The notes under the pieces: generated by a model
What the model was told of the DNA's origin: nothing
What the model saw: the letters and a program-made list of their open reading frames with translations, nothing else
The model's database searches: none
Position numbers and translations under genes: made by a program
Part shown: positions 1-11,544 of the stretch, one piece after another
Layout of the letters: every line of letters starts with the position of its first letter
How positions within the stretch are numbered: the stretch's first letter is position 1
Assembly: GCA_027919835.1 (NCBI GenBank)
Contig: JANVFP010000039.1
Span: 1 to 64,000 of the forward strand
Direction of reading: 5' to 3'
DNA from: Lentinula raphanica
Taxonomy: Eukaryota > Basidiomycota > Agaricomycetes > Agaricales > Omphalotaceae
DNA length: 64,000 bases

Positions 1-451
1 GTTGAACGATTCAAGGTGAAGACAAAGATTTCGCGGTGAACTTTGTGACCTTGACAGGAGCGTTTGTGAGATGAGCATAGAGAGACCAAGAGACGTACAA
101 TGAGGACATTGGACATAAGGCCTGTCGTAACACTTCAGTTCCAGTAGAAGATGTGCCAGTGCCTCTGGGACGGCGACGAACGGTTAGTATACAAGCATTA
201 GCATCGAAGAACTTACCTGCTCTCCGCCTTCTTCTAACCGCGATAGGAGGCATCCAATCTCGATTGGAGCATGGGCACTGTCTATCCCATTGTTTCTGCC
301 GTCGAGCGAAATTGTTCGTCATTCCGATTTTATATCGGTAGCCGTTGTCAATAAATGCATAAAGGAAACTGGGTCCATCTGCGAGTGATGTCGAGCGTGA
401 TCGGCGGGATGCAATGATAGTGTGTAGTACAGGGTGGGATCACCGGGCCAT

Positions 452-895
452 CGTGGGCAAGAATATGAAATGTGATGAGCGTGTTCTTGGAATGGTCTAA
501 CACCAACAATAGCTTCGAGACGAAAAAGAAAGCAAAGACTGAAAATCGGAATTGTTTGATTTGGGGTGTGATCGAGCCGTGTAGGCAGGATTATTGAATG
601 TGATGAGCGTGCCTCTGGGATTGATTTTCGCGATGAATGGCAGTGTGCTGGTGATTTCCAAGATGAAGAGGGAAGTCAAGACAGGAATTCAATGACTGGG
701 GAACTAGTGCGCGATGGAAGGATACTGTCGTGTGGGCAGGGCTATGTAATCTGACGAGTGTGTCTTGGGATTGAATATCACCACTGATAGAGGCGTGCCG
801 TTGATTTCCAAGATGAGAATTTGATTACTGGAACTTCGCGCGCGATCGAAGGCAAAACGAGTTGTGGGCAGGAATATGGATTGTGATGAGCGTCC
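452..895. repeat. Degenerate tandem repeat, ~130-150 bp period, four copies
   Basis: A recognisable block (GTGGGCA-rich start, then GAATATG-like sequence, then TGTGATGAGCGTG) recurs near 453, 580, 732 and 863. A second shared block (GTTGATTTCCAAGATGA-like) lies between copies. Spacing is 129, 150 and 131 bp with many substitutions, so this is an old tandem duplication without protein-coding signal. Confidence 0.6.
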
Positions 896-1480
896 TTCGT
901 AGACATGAACAACGCTTTACGATGAACTCTTTAGCCCAAAGACGTATCTGAAAACTTCGACTTGGCCCGAGATGGAAGGAAACAGATGATGAGATCCAGA
1001 AATATAAGGAGTGATTGGTTGTCGTTCACTGCAGTCTTGAATAGACGATTGCTCCGACTGGAAGTGAACTTAGGTATAAGAGAACCGAGAAAACCCTTAA
1101 CTCTAACATTCAGGAGCAACTCCAGAAGAAAACTTGGAAACTCAACGATTTTTCCGAGAGATACATGAGACAATATAGGTACACAGCACGTCCTGACCCA
1201 TCCCTACTGTACCCTACCCTATTCCTACCCATTTCTATTCCCTTCATACCCTTGCCTTATCCCATCCCTATCCTTGCCCCATCCCTACCCTTGCCCTAGA
1301 CTTATCCTACCCCATCCCTCCTCCATTCCTACCCATTTCCATCTTTTTTTCGGTCCAAATACGCTCTCTAAGCCTTTTGATCGTTGGCCGACCCTACGCT
1401 GAGCTGGCGCTTACCCGGCGTCTCCGCATCAAAACGTGGAAGCGCCATACCGTTGCTTTTCATCTCTTCCTCATCGGCTC

Positions 1481-1683
1481 TCTTCCTCAAGACCATGGGA
1501 CCGTTGAAACATAGCTAGGATCAAGAAGAACGATAGGAGGGACAGTAGAAATGACGAGGCAAGGGCTCAAAGGGTTGGCTTCATCTCTTCCTCAAGACCA
1601 TGGGACCGTCGCGATGCAGCTAGGACCAAGAAGAACGAGACGAGGGACAGTAGAAATAACGAGGCAAGGGTTGAAAAGGTTCG
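1481..1683. repeat. ~105 bp direct duplication
   Basis: The block starting CTTCCTCAAGACCATGGGAC recurs about 105 bp later, including AAGAAGAACGA and GACGAGGCAAGGG segments. The two copies differ by scattered substitutions. Confidence 0.65.
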
Positions 1684-2529
1684 ATGATCGTGGCCTGCAA
1701 CACCTAGTGCGTAATCCGTTCCATGTACTTTCGAACTAACGAGGTCCCGCCGTTAGGCTAGGACCATCTTCGACTCGCATCGATGATGTTGACCCATCTA
1801 TAGTACCCCTGGATCCCCACCACTCAAGTAACTCCTCGGATCCCCCTTTTCGTGTCAATTCCCCGGTTCCGCCCTGTCAAACTCATTATCACATCCCCGT
1901 TTGCCCGTTCACCCTTTCTTTGACTCGTTTTCATCACCCCCGGATCCTCACTGCTTCGTCCGATCATCTGGGATGACGATACATTCTCTGGCACCTCATA
2001 CTGTGATGACCCCTTCCTTTATCTCCGGCCCTTGACGACTCACAAAGACTCAGCGCTCTCCTTCCGGATCTTGGTCCCTCTTTGTTTATTTGCTTACGTT
2101 CTCTTCGTTACTCTTACTTAACGGCGAGGTGGATTTGTAACCACATCAATCCATGCCTGTTTTTCTTGTATTCGTTCCAGCAACGACGCATACGCGCGCA
2201 GCACTGGAACATATCATTGTAAATTACTTTACGGTGACACGTTTGCTCACTGACATCTTTTACCTACTGGCTCCCTTATATATCTATGTGATACAAAACT
2301 CTATAAATACACTATGTCATACCTGTACTTACCCAGATGATATACTTTGCAATCTATTTGCTTTATTCTTTCCTCTGACATCTCTAAGCTAGCACTATCC
2401 ACAGTCTCTATACACTAAGGACCTCAGTCCTCAACAACTCCAGATCCTTGGTGTAGACTGCCAGCTCAGCAGTTCTGTGCTGTTCAAGTTGATTTTGTGC
2501 TTGTATCAAAGACCATCCTAACTCCTACC

Positions 2530-2765
2530 TAACTCTACCCTACCCTACCCATCCCTACCCATCCCTACCCATCCCTATCCTACCCTACCCTACCCCTACC
2601 CTACCCTACTCATCCCTACCCTACCCTACCCTACCCTACCCTACCCTACCCTACCCTACCCTACCCTACCCTACCCATCCCTACCCATCCCTACCCCTAC
2701 CCTACCCTACCCTACCCTACCCTACCCTACCCTACCCTACCCTACCCTACCCTACCCTACCCTAA
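2530..2765. repeat. (CCCTA)n / CCCAT pentanucleotide array
   Basis: About 235 bp of nearly uninterrupted CCCTA units with interspersed CCCAT variants. The unit is a pentamer (TAGGG on the other strand), one base shorter than the common fungal telomere unit TTAGGG, and sequence continues on both sides, so it is an interstitial telomere-like microsatellite rather than a chromosome end. Confidence 0.85.
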
Positions 2766-2817
2766 TTTTTGATTCGACCCCTACTCCAACCCCTACTATC
2801 ATCTAATAACCCCTAAG

Positions 2818-3016
2818 TTGTGCCTATAGAAAGCGTGGGAAAGAAGCTGTCATTTCTGCTCATTGCCTGCAATGTCCATAACGCGCCATCCCCTTAATTA
2901 TATCGTTAGGTGAAAATTTTCTGGAGGTCCTGGAGGGTATTCTAAGTGTTCTCTATTCATCAATATGCTGTATATTTTTGATAAATTAACCCACTCGCTA
3001 TATAGGACAGGGTAAT
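2818..3016. repeat. ~199-bp repeat element, copy 1 (MITE-like)
   Basis: One of three copies differing at only about two positions (this copy has AATGTCC and TTCATCAA where the others have AACGTCC and TTCACCAA). The ends are imperfect inverted repeats: the left end reads TGTGCCTATAGAAAGCGTGGG, the reverse complement of the right end TGTCCTATATAGCGAGTGGG. There is no coding capacity. A short non-autonomous DNA transposon is the best guess; no clean target-site duplication is visible. Confidence 0.65.
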
Positions 3017-4460
3017 AGCAATGAGGAGCTCATCATCTTCAACAATGGCCAAGGCCTTGAGCTCATCATAAATAACAATGAGCAGCATATCCAAAAGTAG
3101 TCACGTACTGAAATTTGAAAAATCTGTACGGATTGAGCTCACTGTTGACAACAATGAGCAAAACCTTGAGCTCACTGTATACAGTGACCAACACATTGAG
3201 CTCATTGTCTACAACAGTAATGGGGCACTTGAGTTCAATGTACACAGTGACAAAGGCTTAGAGCTCACTGTCAATAACAATGAGCAAGACATTGAGTTCA
3301 CTGCCTATAGTGACCAATACATTGAGCTCATTGTGGGGAACAGTAAGGAAGTACCTTAGCTCAATGTACACAGTGACAAAGGCCTTGAGCTCACTGTCAA
3401 CAACAATGAGCAAGACAGTTTGTGTACTGTATACAGTGACAAAGCCTTGAGTTCAATGTTCACAGTGACAAAGACATTGAGCTCACTGTTAACAACAATG
3501 AGCTCACATGTTGAGTATACTGTATACAACAATGTTGAGCTTACTGTATCAAACAATGACCAACATGTTGAGCTCACTGTATACAATGATGAGGAGCTCA
3601 ATGTATACAGCAATGACCAACATATTGAGCTCACTGTGTGCAACAATGAGCACATATGTTGAGTACACTGTATGCAACAATGAAGAGCTCACTGTGTATG
3701 ACAATGACCAACATATTGAGCTCACTGTATACAATGATAAGGAGCTCACTGTATACAGCAATGACCAACACATTGAGCTCACTGTGTACAACAATGAGCA
3801 CACATGTTGAGTACACTGTAGACAACAATGATGAGCTCACTGTGTCCAACAATGAGCACATATGTTGAGCTCACTGTATGCAATGATGAGGAGCTCACTG
3901 TATACAGCAATGGCCAACACATTGAGCTCACTGTATCCAACAAGGAGCACATGTGTTGAGCTCACTGTGTTTGACAATGACCAACATGTTGAGCTCACTG
4001 TAAGCAATGATGAGCTCACTGTGTGCAACAATGAGCACATATATTGAGTACACTATAGACAACAATGAAGAGCTCACTGTGTTCAACAATGAGCACACAT
4101 GTTGAGTTCATTGTGTCTGACAATGACCAACATGTTGAGCTCACTGTATACAACAATGATGAGCTCACTGTGTGCAACAATGAGCACACATATCTAGTAC
4201 ACTGCTCACTGTATACAACAATGATGAGCTCACTGTGTGCAACAATGAGCACACATATCTAGTACACTGTACACAGTGAGCAACACATTGAGCTCACTGT
4301 GTATGACGATGAGCACAGTAGTTGATGACAGTGAGGACATGTTACGTACAGAAATTGAAGGAAATGTGTACTGCGAGCTCACTGTTGTTGACGATGAGCT
4401 TGTACTTCCTTGACAGTGAGCTCAGGTAGGGGGATTGGAAGTACAGTGTAGTTCCTGGAG
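3017..4460. repeat. GAGCTC minisatellite array 1
   Basis: Dozens of degenerate units of mainly 24, 33 or 34 bp, each opening with GAGCTCACTGTATACA or a close variant and ending in AATGAG/AATGACCAACA. Units contain the palindromes GAGCTC and, in many copies, CACTGTATACAGTG. Because many units are multiples of three, open frames of 60-100 codons occur on both strands and in several frames, with an apparent ELTVYNNDQHI heptad-like repeat. Units of 34 bp introduce stop codons, so I read this as non-coding. It is homologous to 6091-7340. Confidence 0.85.
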
Positions 4461-4497
4461 TAATAAAGATAGGTTGTGGTGAATAACGGTGAAATTT

Positions 4498-4696
4498 TTG
4501 TGCCTATAGAAAGCGTGGGAAAGAAGCTGTCATTTCTGCTCATTGCCTGCAACGTCCATAACGCGCCATCCCCTTAATTATATCGTTAGGTGAAAATTTT
4601 CTGGAGGTCCTGGAGGGTATTCTAAGTGTTCTCTATTCACCAATATGCTGTATATTTTTGATAAATTAACCCACTCGCTATATAGGACAGGGTAAT
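4498..4696. repeat. ~199-bp repeat element, copy 2 (MITE-like)
   Basis: Same element as at 2818, closing the first minisatellite array. It is followed directly by CATCTAATAACCCC, a string that also occurs just upstream of copy 1, suggesting that the repeat block has been duplicated as a unit. Confidence 0.65.
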
Positions 4697-4730
4697 CATC
4701 TAATAACCCCCTAACCCCCAACCCCAAACC

Positions 4731-4932
4731 CATCCTCACTCCACTCCCTATCAATTCTACCCCTAACATCCTCACTCCACTCCCTATCAATTCTACCCCT
4801 AACATCCTCACTCCACTCCCTATCAATTCTACCCCTAACATCCTCACTCCACTCCCTATCAATTCTACCCCTAACATCCTCACTCCACTCCCTATCAATT
4901 CTACCCCTAACATCCTCACTCCACTCCCTATC
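4731..4932. repeat. 36-bp minisatellite, about 5.5 copies
   Basis: Near-perfect units beginning CATCCTCACTCCACTCCC start at 4731, 4767, 4803, 4839, 4875 and 4911. As 36 is a multiple of three, the minus strand shows an open frame with a 12-residue repeat. That follows from the unit length and is not evidence of a gene. Confidence 0.9.
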
Positions 4933-5186
4933 CCTTCCTTGTTTTCTGCTTAACTATAACAAAAACAAATCGAACTATAATCAATACACTATTTCGACTT
5001 CTATTACAACTACTCATAATATCTTCAACAAATTATCTCCATAATTCATATTTATTACTCGCTTTTATACTCAATACACGCACAAACTGTTAATGCGGCT
5101 TGTCTCTTTATTACGGGCTTTCTCTCTCACTCAATATATGTTACTGTCTTGTTGAGATATACAACGGATCTATTACACGGATAAAT

Positions 5187-7340
5187 CATATTGAGTGCAC
5201 TGTTAACAATAACAAAAATGTTGAGCTCATCATACACAGTGACAAAGATCCTGACCTTATCATAAACAACAGTGAGTAAAACATTACGTTCACTATGCAT
5301 AGTGACCAACACATTAAACACATTATATACAACAGTGAAGAGCTGATTGAGCTTGATATATACAGTGACAAAAGTATTGAGTTCGCTATGTAAAGCAGTG
5401 ACTACACTGATTGTATATCTGAATTCAGAGCTTACTCAAACTTGTTGCGTACAGAAATTCAAAAAAATCTGTACGAGTTGACCTTATTGTTGACAGCAAT
5501 GAACAAGCCATTGAGCTCATTGTGGGCAACAGTGAGGAAGTATCTGAGCTCAATGTACACAGTGACAAAGACCTTGAGCTCACTGCCAACAACAATGAGC
5601 AAGATATTTTGTGCACTGTACACAGTAACCAATATGTCTTTAGCTCATTGTATACAACACTGTTGAGGTACTTGAGTTCAATATATACAGTGACAAAGAC
5701 CTTGAGTTCACTGTCAACAACAATGACCAATACATAGAGTAGGCTGTATGCAGTAAGGCATACCTTGAGCTCACTGTGTTTCACAATGAGCATATATGTT
5801 GAGTACACTGTATACAGTAAGCAAGGCATTGAGCTCACTGTGTATATCATTGAGCATATATATTGAGTACATTACATACAATGAGCAGCACATTGTGCTC
5901 ACTATGTACAATAATGAGGAGCTCAATGTACACAGCAATGACCAACACATTGTGCTCACTGTATACAACAATCAGCACACATGTTGAGTACACTGTATGC
6001 AACAATGAAGAGCTCACTGTGTGTAACAATGAGCACACCTATTGAGCACACTGTATCCAATGTGCAACACATTGAGCTCACTGTAGATAGCAATGAGGAG
6101 CTCATCATCTTCAACAATGGCCAAGGCCTTGAGCTCATCATAAATAACAATGAGCAGCATATCCAAAAGTAGTTACGTACTGAAATTTGCAAAAATCTGT
6201 ACGCATTGAGCTCACTGTTGACAACAATGAGCAAAACCTTGAGCTCACTGTATACAGTGACCAACACATTGAGCTCATTGTCTACAACAGTAATGGGGCA
6301 CTTGAGTTCAATGTACACAGTAACAAAGGCTTAGAGCTCACTGTCAATAACAATGAGCAAGACATTGAGTTCATTGCCTATAGTGACCAATACATGAGCT
6401 CATTGTGGGGAACAGTGAGGAAGTACCTTAGCTCAATGTACACAGTGACAAAGACCTTGAGCTCACTGTCAATAACAATGAGCAAGACAGTTTGTGCACT
6501 GTATACAGTGACAAAAGCCTTGAGTTTAATGTTCACAGTGACAAAGACATTGAGCTCACTGTTAACAACAATGAGCTCACATGTTGAGTATACTGTGTGC
6601 AACAATGTTGAGCTCACTGTATACAATGATGAGGAGCTCAATGTATACAGCAATGACCAACACATTGAGCTCACTGTGTATGACAATGACCAACATATTG
6701 AGCTCACTGTATACAATGATGAGGAGCTCACTGTATACAGCAATAACCAACACATTGAGCTCACTGTATACAACAATGAGCATACATGTTGAGTTCATTG
6801 TGTCTGACAATGAGCACACATGTTGAGCTCACTGTATACAATGATGATGAACTCACTGTGTTCAACAATGAGCACACATATCCAGTACACTGTAGACAGT
6901 GAGCAACACATTGAGCTCACTGTGTATGACAATGATGAGCTCACTGTATACAATGATGAGGAGCTCACTGTATACAGCAATGGCCAACACATTGAGCTCA
7001 CTGTATACAACAATGATGAGCTCACTGTATTCAACAATGAGCACATGTGTTGAGCTCACTGTGTTACACAATGACTAACATGTTGAGCTCACTGTATGCA
7101 ATGATGAGCTCACTGTGTTCAACAATGAGCACACATATCCAGTACACTGTACACAGTGAGCAACACATTGAGCTCACTGTGTATGACGATGAGCACAGTA
7201 GTTGATGACAGTGAGGACATGTTACGTACAGAAATTGAAGGAAATGTGTACTGCGAGCTCACTGTTGTTGACGATGAGCTTGTACTTCCTAGACAGTGAG
7301 CTCAGGTAGGGGGATTGGAAGTACAGTGTAGTTCCTGGAG
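5187..7340. repeat. GAGCTC minisatellite array 2
   Basis: Same unit family as array 1, longer. The part 6091-7340 aligns block by block with 3017-4460, sharing an identical start (AGCAATGAGGAGCTCATCATC) and end. A frame of about 200 codons (6187-6792, plus strand) shows an 8/11-residue periodicity (ELTVYNDE, ELTVYSNDQHI). No splice pattern, start context or homologue supports a protein. Confidence 0.85.
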
Positions 7341-7447
7341 TAATAAAGATAGTGATGCACAGTATGTGTCTAAGTATACTCCTAAGCATCCTAGATAGTA
7401 GTTGAGTAAAACACTCATCGTGGTTGTGGTGAATAACGGTGAAATTT

Positions 7448-7646
7448 TTGTGCCTATAGAAAGCGTGGGAAAGAAGCTGTCATTTCTGCTCATTGCCTGC
7501 AACGTCCATAACGCGCCATCCCCTTAATTATATCGTTAGGTGAAAATTTTCTGGAGGTCCTGGAGGGTATTCTAAGTGTTCTCTATTCACCAATATGCTG
7601 TATATTTTTGATAAATTAACCCACTCGCTATATAGGACAGGGTAAT
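7448..7646. repeat. ~199-bp repeat element, copy 3 (MITE-like)
   Basis: Third copy, essentially identical to copy 2. Its right end (…ACAGGGTAAT) abuts a truncated amino-acid permease reading frame on the minus strand: the permease codons for ANLAGIKVVPHI run straight into the element. The element therefore marks the breakpoint or insertion that truncated that gene. Confidence 0.7.
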
Positions 7647-7647
7647 G

Positions 7648-8493
7648 TGAGGAACGACTTTGATGCCTGCGAGATTAGCAGCGATGACTAGCGGTGCCAG
7701 AATCATTGAGAAGGAATGGACTGTTGGATGTCATGATGATTGTGACATCAAATATGGAGAGAACGTAGAAGAGCAAGACTCGGATACGTTTCTCGGCCTT
7801 GAGAATGTTGCGACGAGGACTCTCGGTTTCGGCGGCGGTAGCAGCAATGGACTCGATATCAGCATATGCGTAGGTGGCGTTGGAAAGTGTTGTCCAGAGA
7901 CCCAAAAATTGACCAAGAGGACCCTAGATCTCGATATCGAGGTATTGGACAAAGGGACCCTGAGGGATCATGAACATCAGCATTGGATGAAGAATACAGC
8001 CGATCAAGACGTACCGGGTTCCTCCAGTACTGGAAGCCAGGAAGTGATTGTCCGGCTACTCCGCCAAGATCGATACAGAGACCCTTCAAAGAGGATCAGC
8101 TTCGTATGCTCATCATTGCGGGCAGGAGAAGTAGCCTTACCGTTATGATCAATCCTATGATGAGCATAATGTTGAGCATCGAGAAACTGAACCCGAGTTC
8201 TCCATAGACCCTAACGAAGAATATGTTGACGCCGATAATAAGGAAGCCCATGATTGTAGTCCAGACTCCGTTAGAAACAGAGGTTGTCCAGAAATCAACA
8301 CGGCTGTGGCAGTAACTTCCGCAGGAATGGAGACGCAGCATGAACAAACATCATTCCATCCAAGAGCAAAGGTTAAAGCGGGGTCGAAAAAGTATTCAGC
8401 ATGTCGAATGTAGGAACCGGTAAGAGGAACGAGGGCAGATAACTCGGCGGTGGACAACACATCGCCCGATACTAGAATACTAGTAGAAGTCAT
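7648..8493 (-). pseudogene. Truncated, frameshifted amino-acid permease
   Basis: Minus-strand frames spell pieces of a fungal APC-superfamily amino-acid permease in the correct order. Near 8400 come SGSYIRHAEYFFDPALTF-like and SIPAEVTATAVLI segments. Near 8250 come TSVSNGVWTTIMGFLIIGVN and RVYGELGFSFSMLN; near 8000 ILHPMLMFMIPQGP; near 7850 GLWTTLSNATYAYADIES and AAETESPRRNILKAEKRI; near 7700 SNSPFLLNDSGTAS. At least three frame changes separate them. The N-terminal first helices and everything after VVPHI are missing. The 3' break coincides with repeat copy 3. A working copy would move amino acids across the plasma membrane; this one cannot. Assignment is by recognisable family motifs, so confidence in the family is good and exact boundaries are approximate. 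Confidence 0.75.
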
Positions 8494-8819
8494 TAGTAAC
8501 CATGCAGAAGGCCTTCGAGCGAAACAACGAAACCTACTTCAACTCCCTCTCCTCCTCCAAGACTTGCTCATCCTCGACGAGTGGGCCAGGGCCAGACTCT
8601 TCGAGCTTCCAATCGTATGTTCTTGTCTTTCTCCTCGCTGGACGACATCACCAAGGTTGTGAAGGGGATGACAGATAGGAAAGTGGGGGAGCGAGGACAA
8701 GAGAAGCGGAGGTTACATCGCCCCATAGGCACTGACGGTGAGGAACGATTCCTTGGTGAATTCATCACGTCTTCCAGCTTCAACTTCTTCCTTTCGACAT
8801 CTATGCCGTCGCGTAGTTT

Positions 8820-9195
8820 CTTGCGAGACAGAGCTTCGGGCTCTCATTCCTTCTCCTTGGCTTGATCCTTCAAGCTTTTACGCTTCTCTTTTCTGACAGC
8901 AGGAGTATGTCCTTGGTCGTGTTGGTTTAGGTCATCAAATTCATCAAGTTCTGCTATCTGGTGGTCTTCCTCTCTTCGCCATTGATGGCCCGTCGTCTTC
9001 AGTAGGATCTAAAGGCTCTTCATCGAGTATATCAACGGAATGGTATGTGCTGGTAATAAGCGAGGATATACAGGAAAATTTGGTGAGTCTGCAGAAGATT
9101 GTGATCGTTGGGTGGCTCTAGGAGGTGTAGACGATGAGGCAGAGGATGAAGGTGGGTTTTCTGGTATCAAGAACGCCTGCCGAAGGAAGCCCAAA
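8820..9195 (-). pseudogene. Possible gene relic, charged protein
   Basis: Minus strand shows two charged stretches in different frames (…LDPTEDDGPSMAKRGRPP and EEDHQIAELDEFDDLNQHDQ…KEKRKSLKDQAKEKE) and, upstream, a serine/proline-rich frame (ENPPSSSASSSTPPRATQRS). The composition looks like exons of a disordered nuclear-type protein, but stops and frame changes intervene and I recognise no family. It could equally be chance. Confidence 0.25.
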
Positions 9196-10355
9196 TGTTT
9201 TTTTTCGGTCCAGACACCTGTAAGTTTCGAACTGAATCAACTGATCGAATCTCATTGACTCGCCGCAGGTCGGTCAAGCAGACATGACCCCAGAGGAAGC
9301 TGAGCATGCGGATACGAAGTCCAGGTGATGCTACAGAAGACAAAACAGAACATGAGGGTTCCAGACACTGAGGATGGCACGAATGGGGTGCAAGTGAATG
9401 GGACTCGACAATATGCGTAACGGATTCAGATAGAAGTTTGGAGAGCCAAACGAGCGTGTAGGACATGATTGAAGACTAGGCAAGGCAAATCACGCATGTG
9501 CAGGCAGGGTAGCTGGGTTTGGCTAGATGAAAACATGTGGCGCCATACGAAGGTGCCGAAACGCGTAGCGTAAGTGAGCAACGGTAGAAGATCCAGTTTC
9601 CATCCGGGAAGGACAAGTTGAAAATGCGATATGATATGTTGTTTGAGAACGTGGGACCAAAAAGAGCGAATCGGCAACAATCAGAGCCTGCAGACTTAAC
9701 CAGGAGTGTTCTGTTCAGACAAACGGATTACGCACCAGATTAATAGCTGGCAGAGCATGTCATCTTGGTCTCCAGCCCTTTAAATTAGTCCTGATACGTG
9801 TTGCAGTCATTTGTGGGTCTGTTAGACTTGTCCCAGCAGTCCTCGTCTACGTTTCTGTGGTCCTCACGCGTTGGGACAATGGGATGAGGCCGAGAAGAGG
9901 AAGAGAGGAAGAGCGAAAGAACGGCGCTTCTAGCGTTTAGATGGCGTGGCGCCCAATAAGCGCTGGTTGGGCTCCTTATTTAAGACTGTTTAGGCCTGGA
10001 TAAAATAGGGAAAAATGCTAGTAAATAGTGAGGACATTGAGAAAGCTTGTTGGGCATTGAGGAGACATGTTATGCCTCATACTATAGTACATAATATGCA
10101 GAGGGTATATATGTAAAGTAAGGTATCTACTACAATTACTCGATCTACGAGTCCTCGCCGAATATCTAGTCATTACGCATTAATAGTCGACAGTTCACAT
10201 CTATGAGCTTACGGGTGCTGAAAATCCTACAGAAAGCACCCAAGGAGACATGCATCAGTATGATGATCCCCACCCTTTGATTACGAATGAACATGTCCAA
10301 TGCCCTATCATCTGTCTTCGGATCCTTGACATTTCACCTGTTTCTGTACTTTCTT
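9196..10355. other. Intergenic, nothing recognised
   Basis: Only short overlapping frames on both strands; no splice-consistent gene, RNA gene or repeat seen. Confidence 0.5.
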
Positions 10356-11544
10356 TCAGTAGAGCTCCACTGCAAAATTCTGTGGCAGGTTTTTAACTTC
10401 ATCCAATATGCTCTCCTTAAATGTTTCAAATGCATCTTTACACCATGCACACCCATTGCCCACCAGTATAGCCTCCAGCTGCGAGAATGTTTCACTCAAA
10501 CGCTCCGGATTTAACAACAAGCTAGGCTTCGCAATAGCATTATCGAAGAACGTTTTCAACCGCCGAGCAACCTGAGTCTGAGGATCTTTTGAACATGGAT
10601 AATTCTTGTTCTGATCATGCTCTATGCTGGTTTCGATGATGAGAGCAGTCGATTTGAGGAGAACTTTCATCCATTTGTCTCGAAAAAGGCACTGACAGAT
10701 CCACGAGTTCAGTTACAATTCACAGAGGTAATCATGGAATGATATACGCACGAATTCTCCGAACGCGGTCGGAGGTAAGATGTTAATAATCTCATCAAGT
10801 TCCATGTCCAACAACGCCGGAGTGAGTTCCGCCAACATCCTCTCCTTCCGATACCTGACCGCGAATCTTAGTAGTTCTGCCGGGTGGGATGATGAATGTT
10901 TCCTATAACAGCAGATACACATTCATGAGACCCAGAATCCATGATAACAAAGGATGCACACCTCAGACAAAATGTACAATGACTCATGGCGTAAAACACC
11001 CCATATTTCTCCGCCGCCTCTGCAACACTCAACAACGCATCGAATTCCAGCCTCTCCAAGTCTGTTTCGAAGTCTGGATACAGGAACTCGAACAAGATCT
11101 CGAGCACTTCTGCAGGTTCCACCAGAGTAAGGAAGTCGTTGGTTTCCAGTTTGTTCAATCGAATCAGATTACCGGAAGTCACTTGAACGTTCATCTTGTG
11201 TAAACGAAAAAGCACGTTGTCGGAGGATATAACCGTGATTTCAGCATCCTGAGAGTTAACTGGAACAAGAGCATGATTAGTAGTAGTCGACATTAAGCAA
11301 CATGGCAGGAGCGAAAAGTAAGCAAAAAGTAAGTGAACTCACAGCGAGAAGATGTCTTCGGTGGATTTGGAGGCGCGAACTGGGCATAGAGTACATCTAC
11401 AGCTGACTCATCGCTCCGCTTGTCAACGAACTCCTTGAGGCGGATGTCATTGAACTCTTTCATGGTCTCGAACGAAGAAGGACGCGGGGGAGGAAGAGGC
11501 TCTATGGTAAGAGGAAAGACGGTTGTTTTACCTCGGGAGGTCAT
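10356..11544 (-). CDS. BTB/POZ domain protein
   Basis: Four exons on the minus strand: 11343-11544, 10962-11259, 10752-10902 and 10356-10691, joining to 328 codons plus stop. After a ~65-residue leader (MTSRGKTTVFP…), residues ~68-170 form a BTB/POZ fold of the fungal type: DAEITVISSDNVLFRLHKMN, then a FLTLVEPAEVLEILFEFLYP segment and AEKYGVFYAM. BTB domains mediate dimerisation and often adaptor functions with cullin-3 ligases. Agaricomycetes carry many short BTB-only proteins like this, mostly of unknown role. The C-terminal half is helical with a CAWC pair and no recognised domain. Introns are 83, 59 and 60 bp with GT..AG ends. An alternative upstream ATG at 11604 is in frame; I chose 11544. 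The specific target is unknown. Confidence 0.8.

Larger units (their letters stand above)
1..2529. other. Gene-poor repeat-rich flank
   Basis: No convincing coding region. Open frames are short, overlap on both strands and match no family I recognise. The stretch holds a degenerate ~130-150 bp tandem repeat, a ~105 bp direct duplication and CT-rich degenerate CCCTA-like sequence around 1200-1340. Confidence 0.6.

Noticed and set aside
2530..2765. Chromosome end (telomere)
   Set aside because: Unit is CCCTA rather than CCCTAA and sequence continues for kilobases on both sides.
4578..4919. Minus-strand frame with MLGVELIGSGVR repeats as a gene
   Set aside because: Direct product of the 36-bp minisatellite plus the 199-bp element; no other coding evidence.
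6187..6792. 201-codon open frame with ELTVY repeats as a protein-coding gene
   Set aside because: Frame exists because many repeat units are multiples of three; comparable frames occur on both strands, stops appear with 34-bp units and no start, intron or homologue supports it.
3017..7340. CRISPR-like array
   Set aside because: Units are contiguous and degenerate without unique spacers, and the genome is eukaryotic.
2818..7646. LTR retrotransposon with 199-bp repeats as LTRs
   Set aside because: No TG…CA ends, primer-binding site, polypurine tract or reverse-transcriptase frames; the ends are inverted rather than direct.
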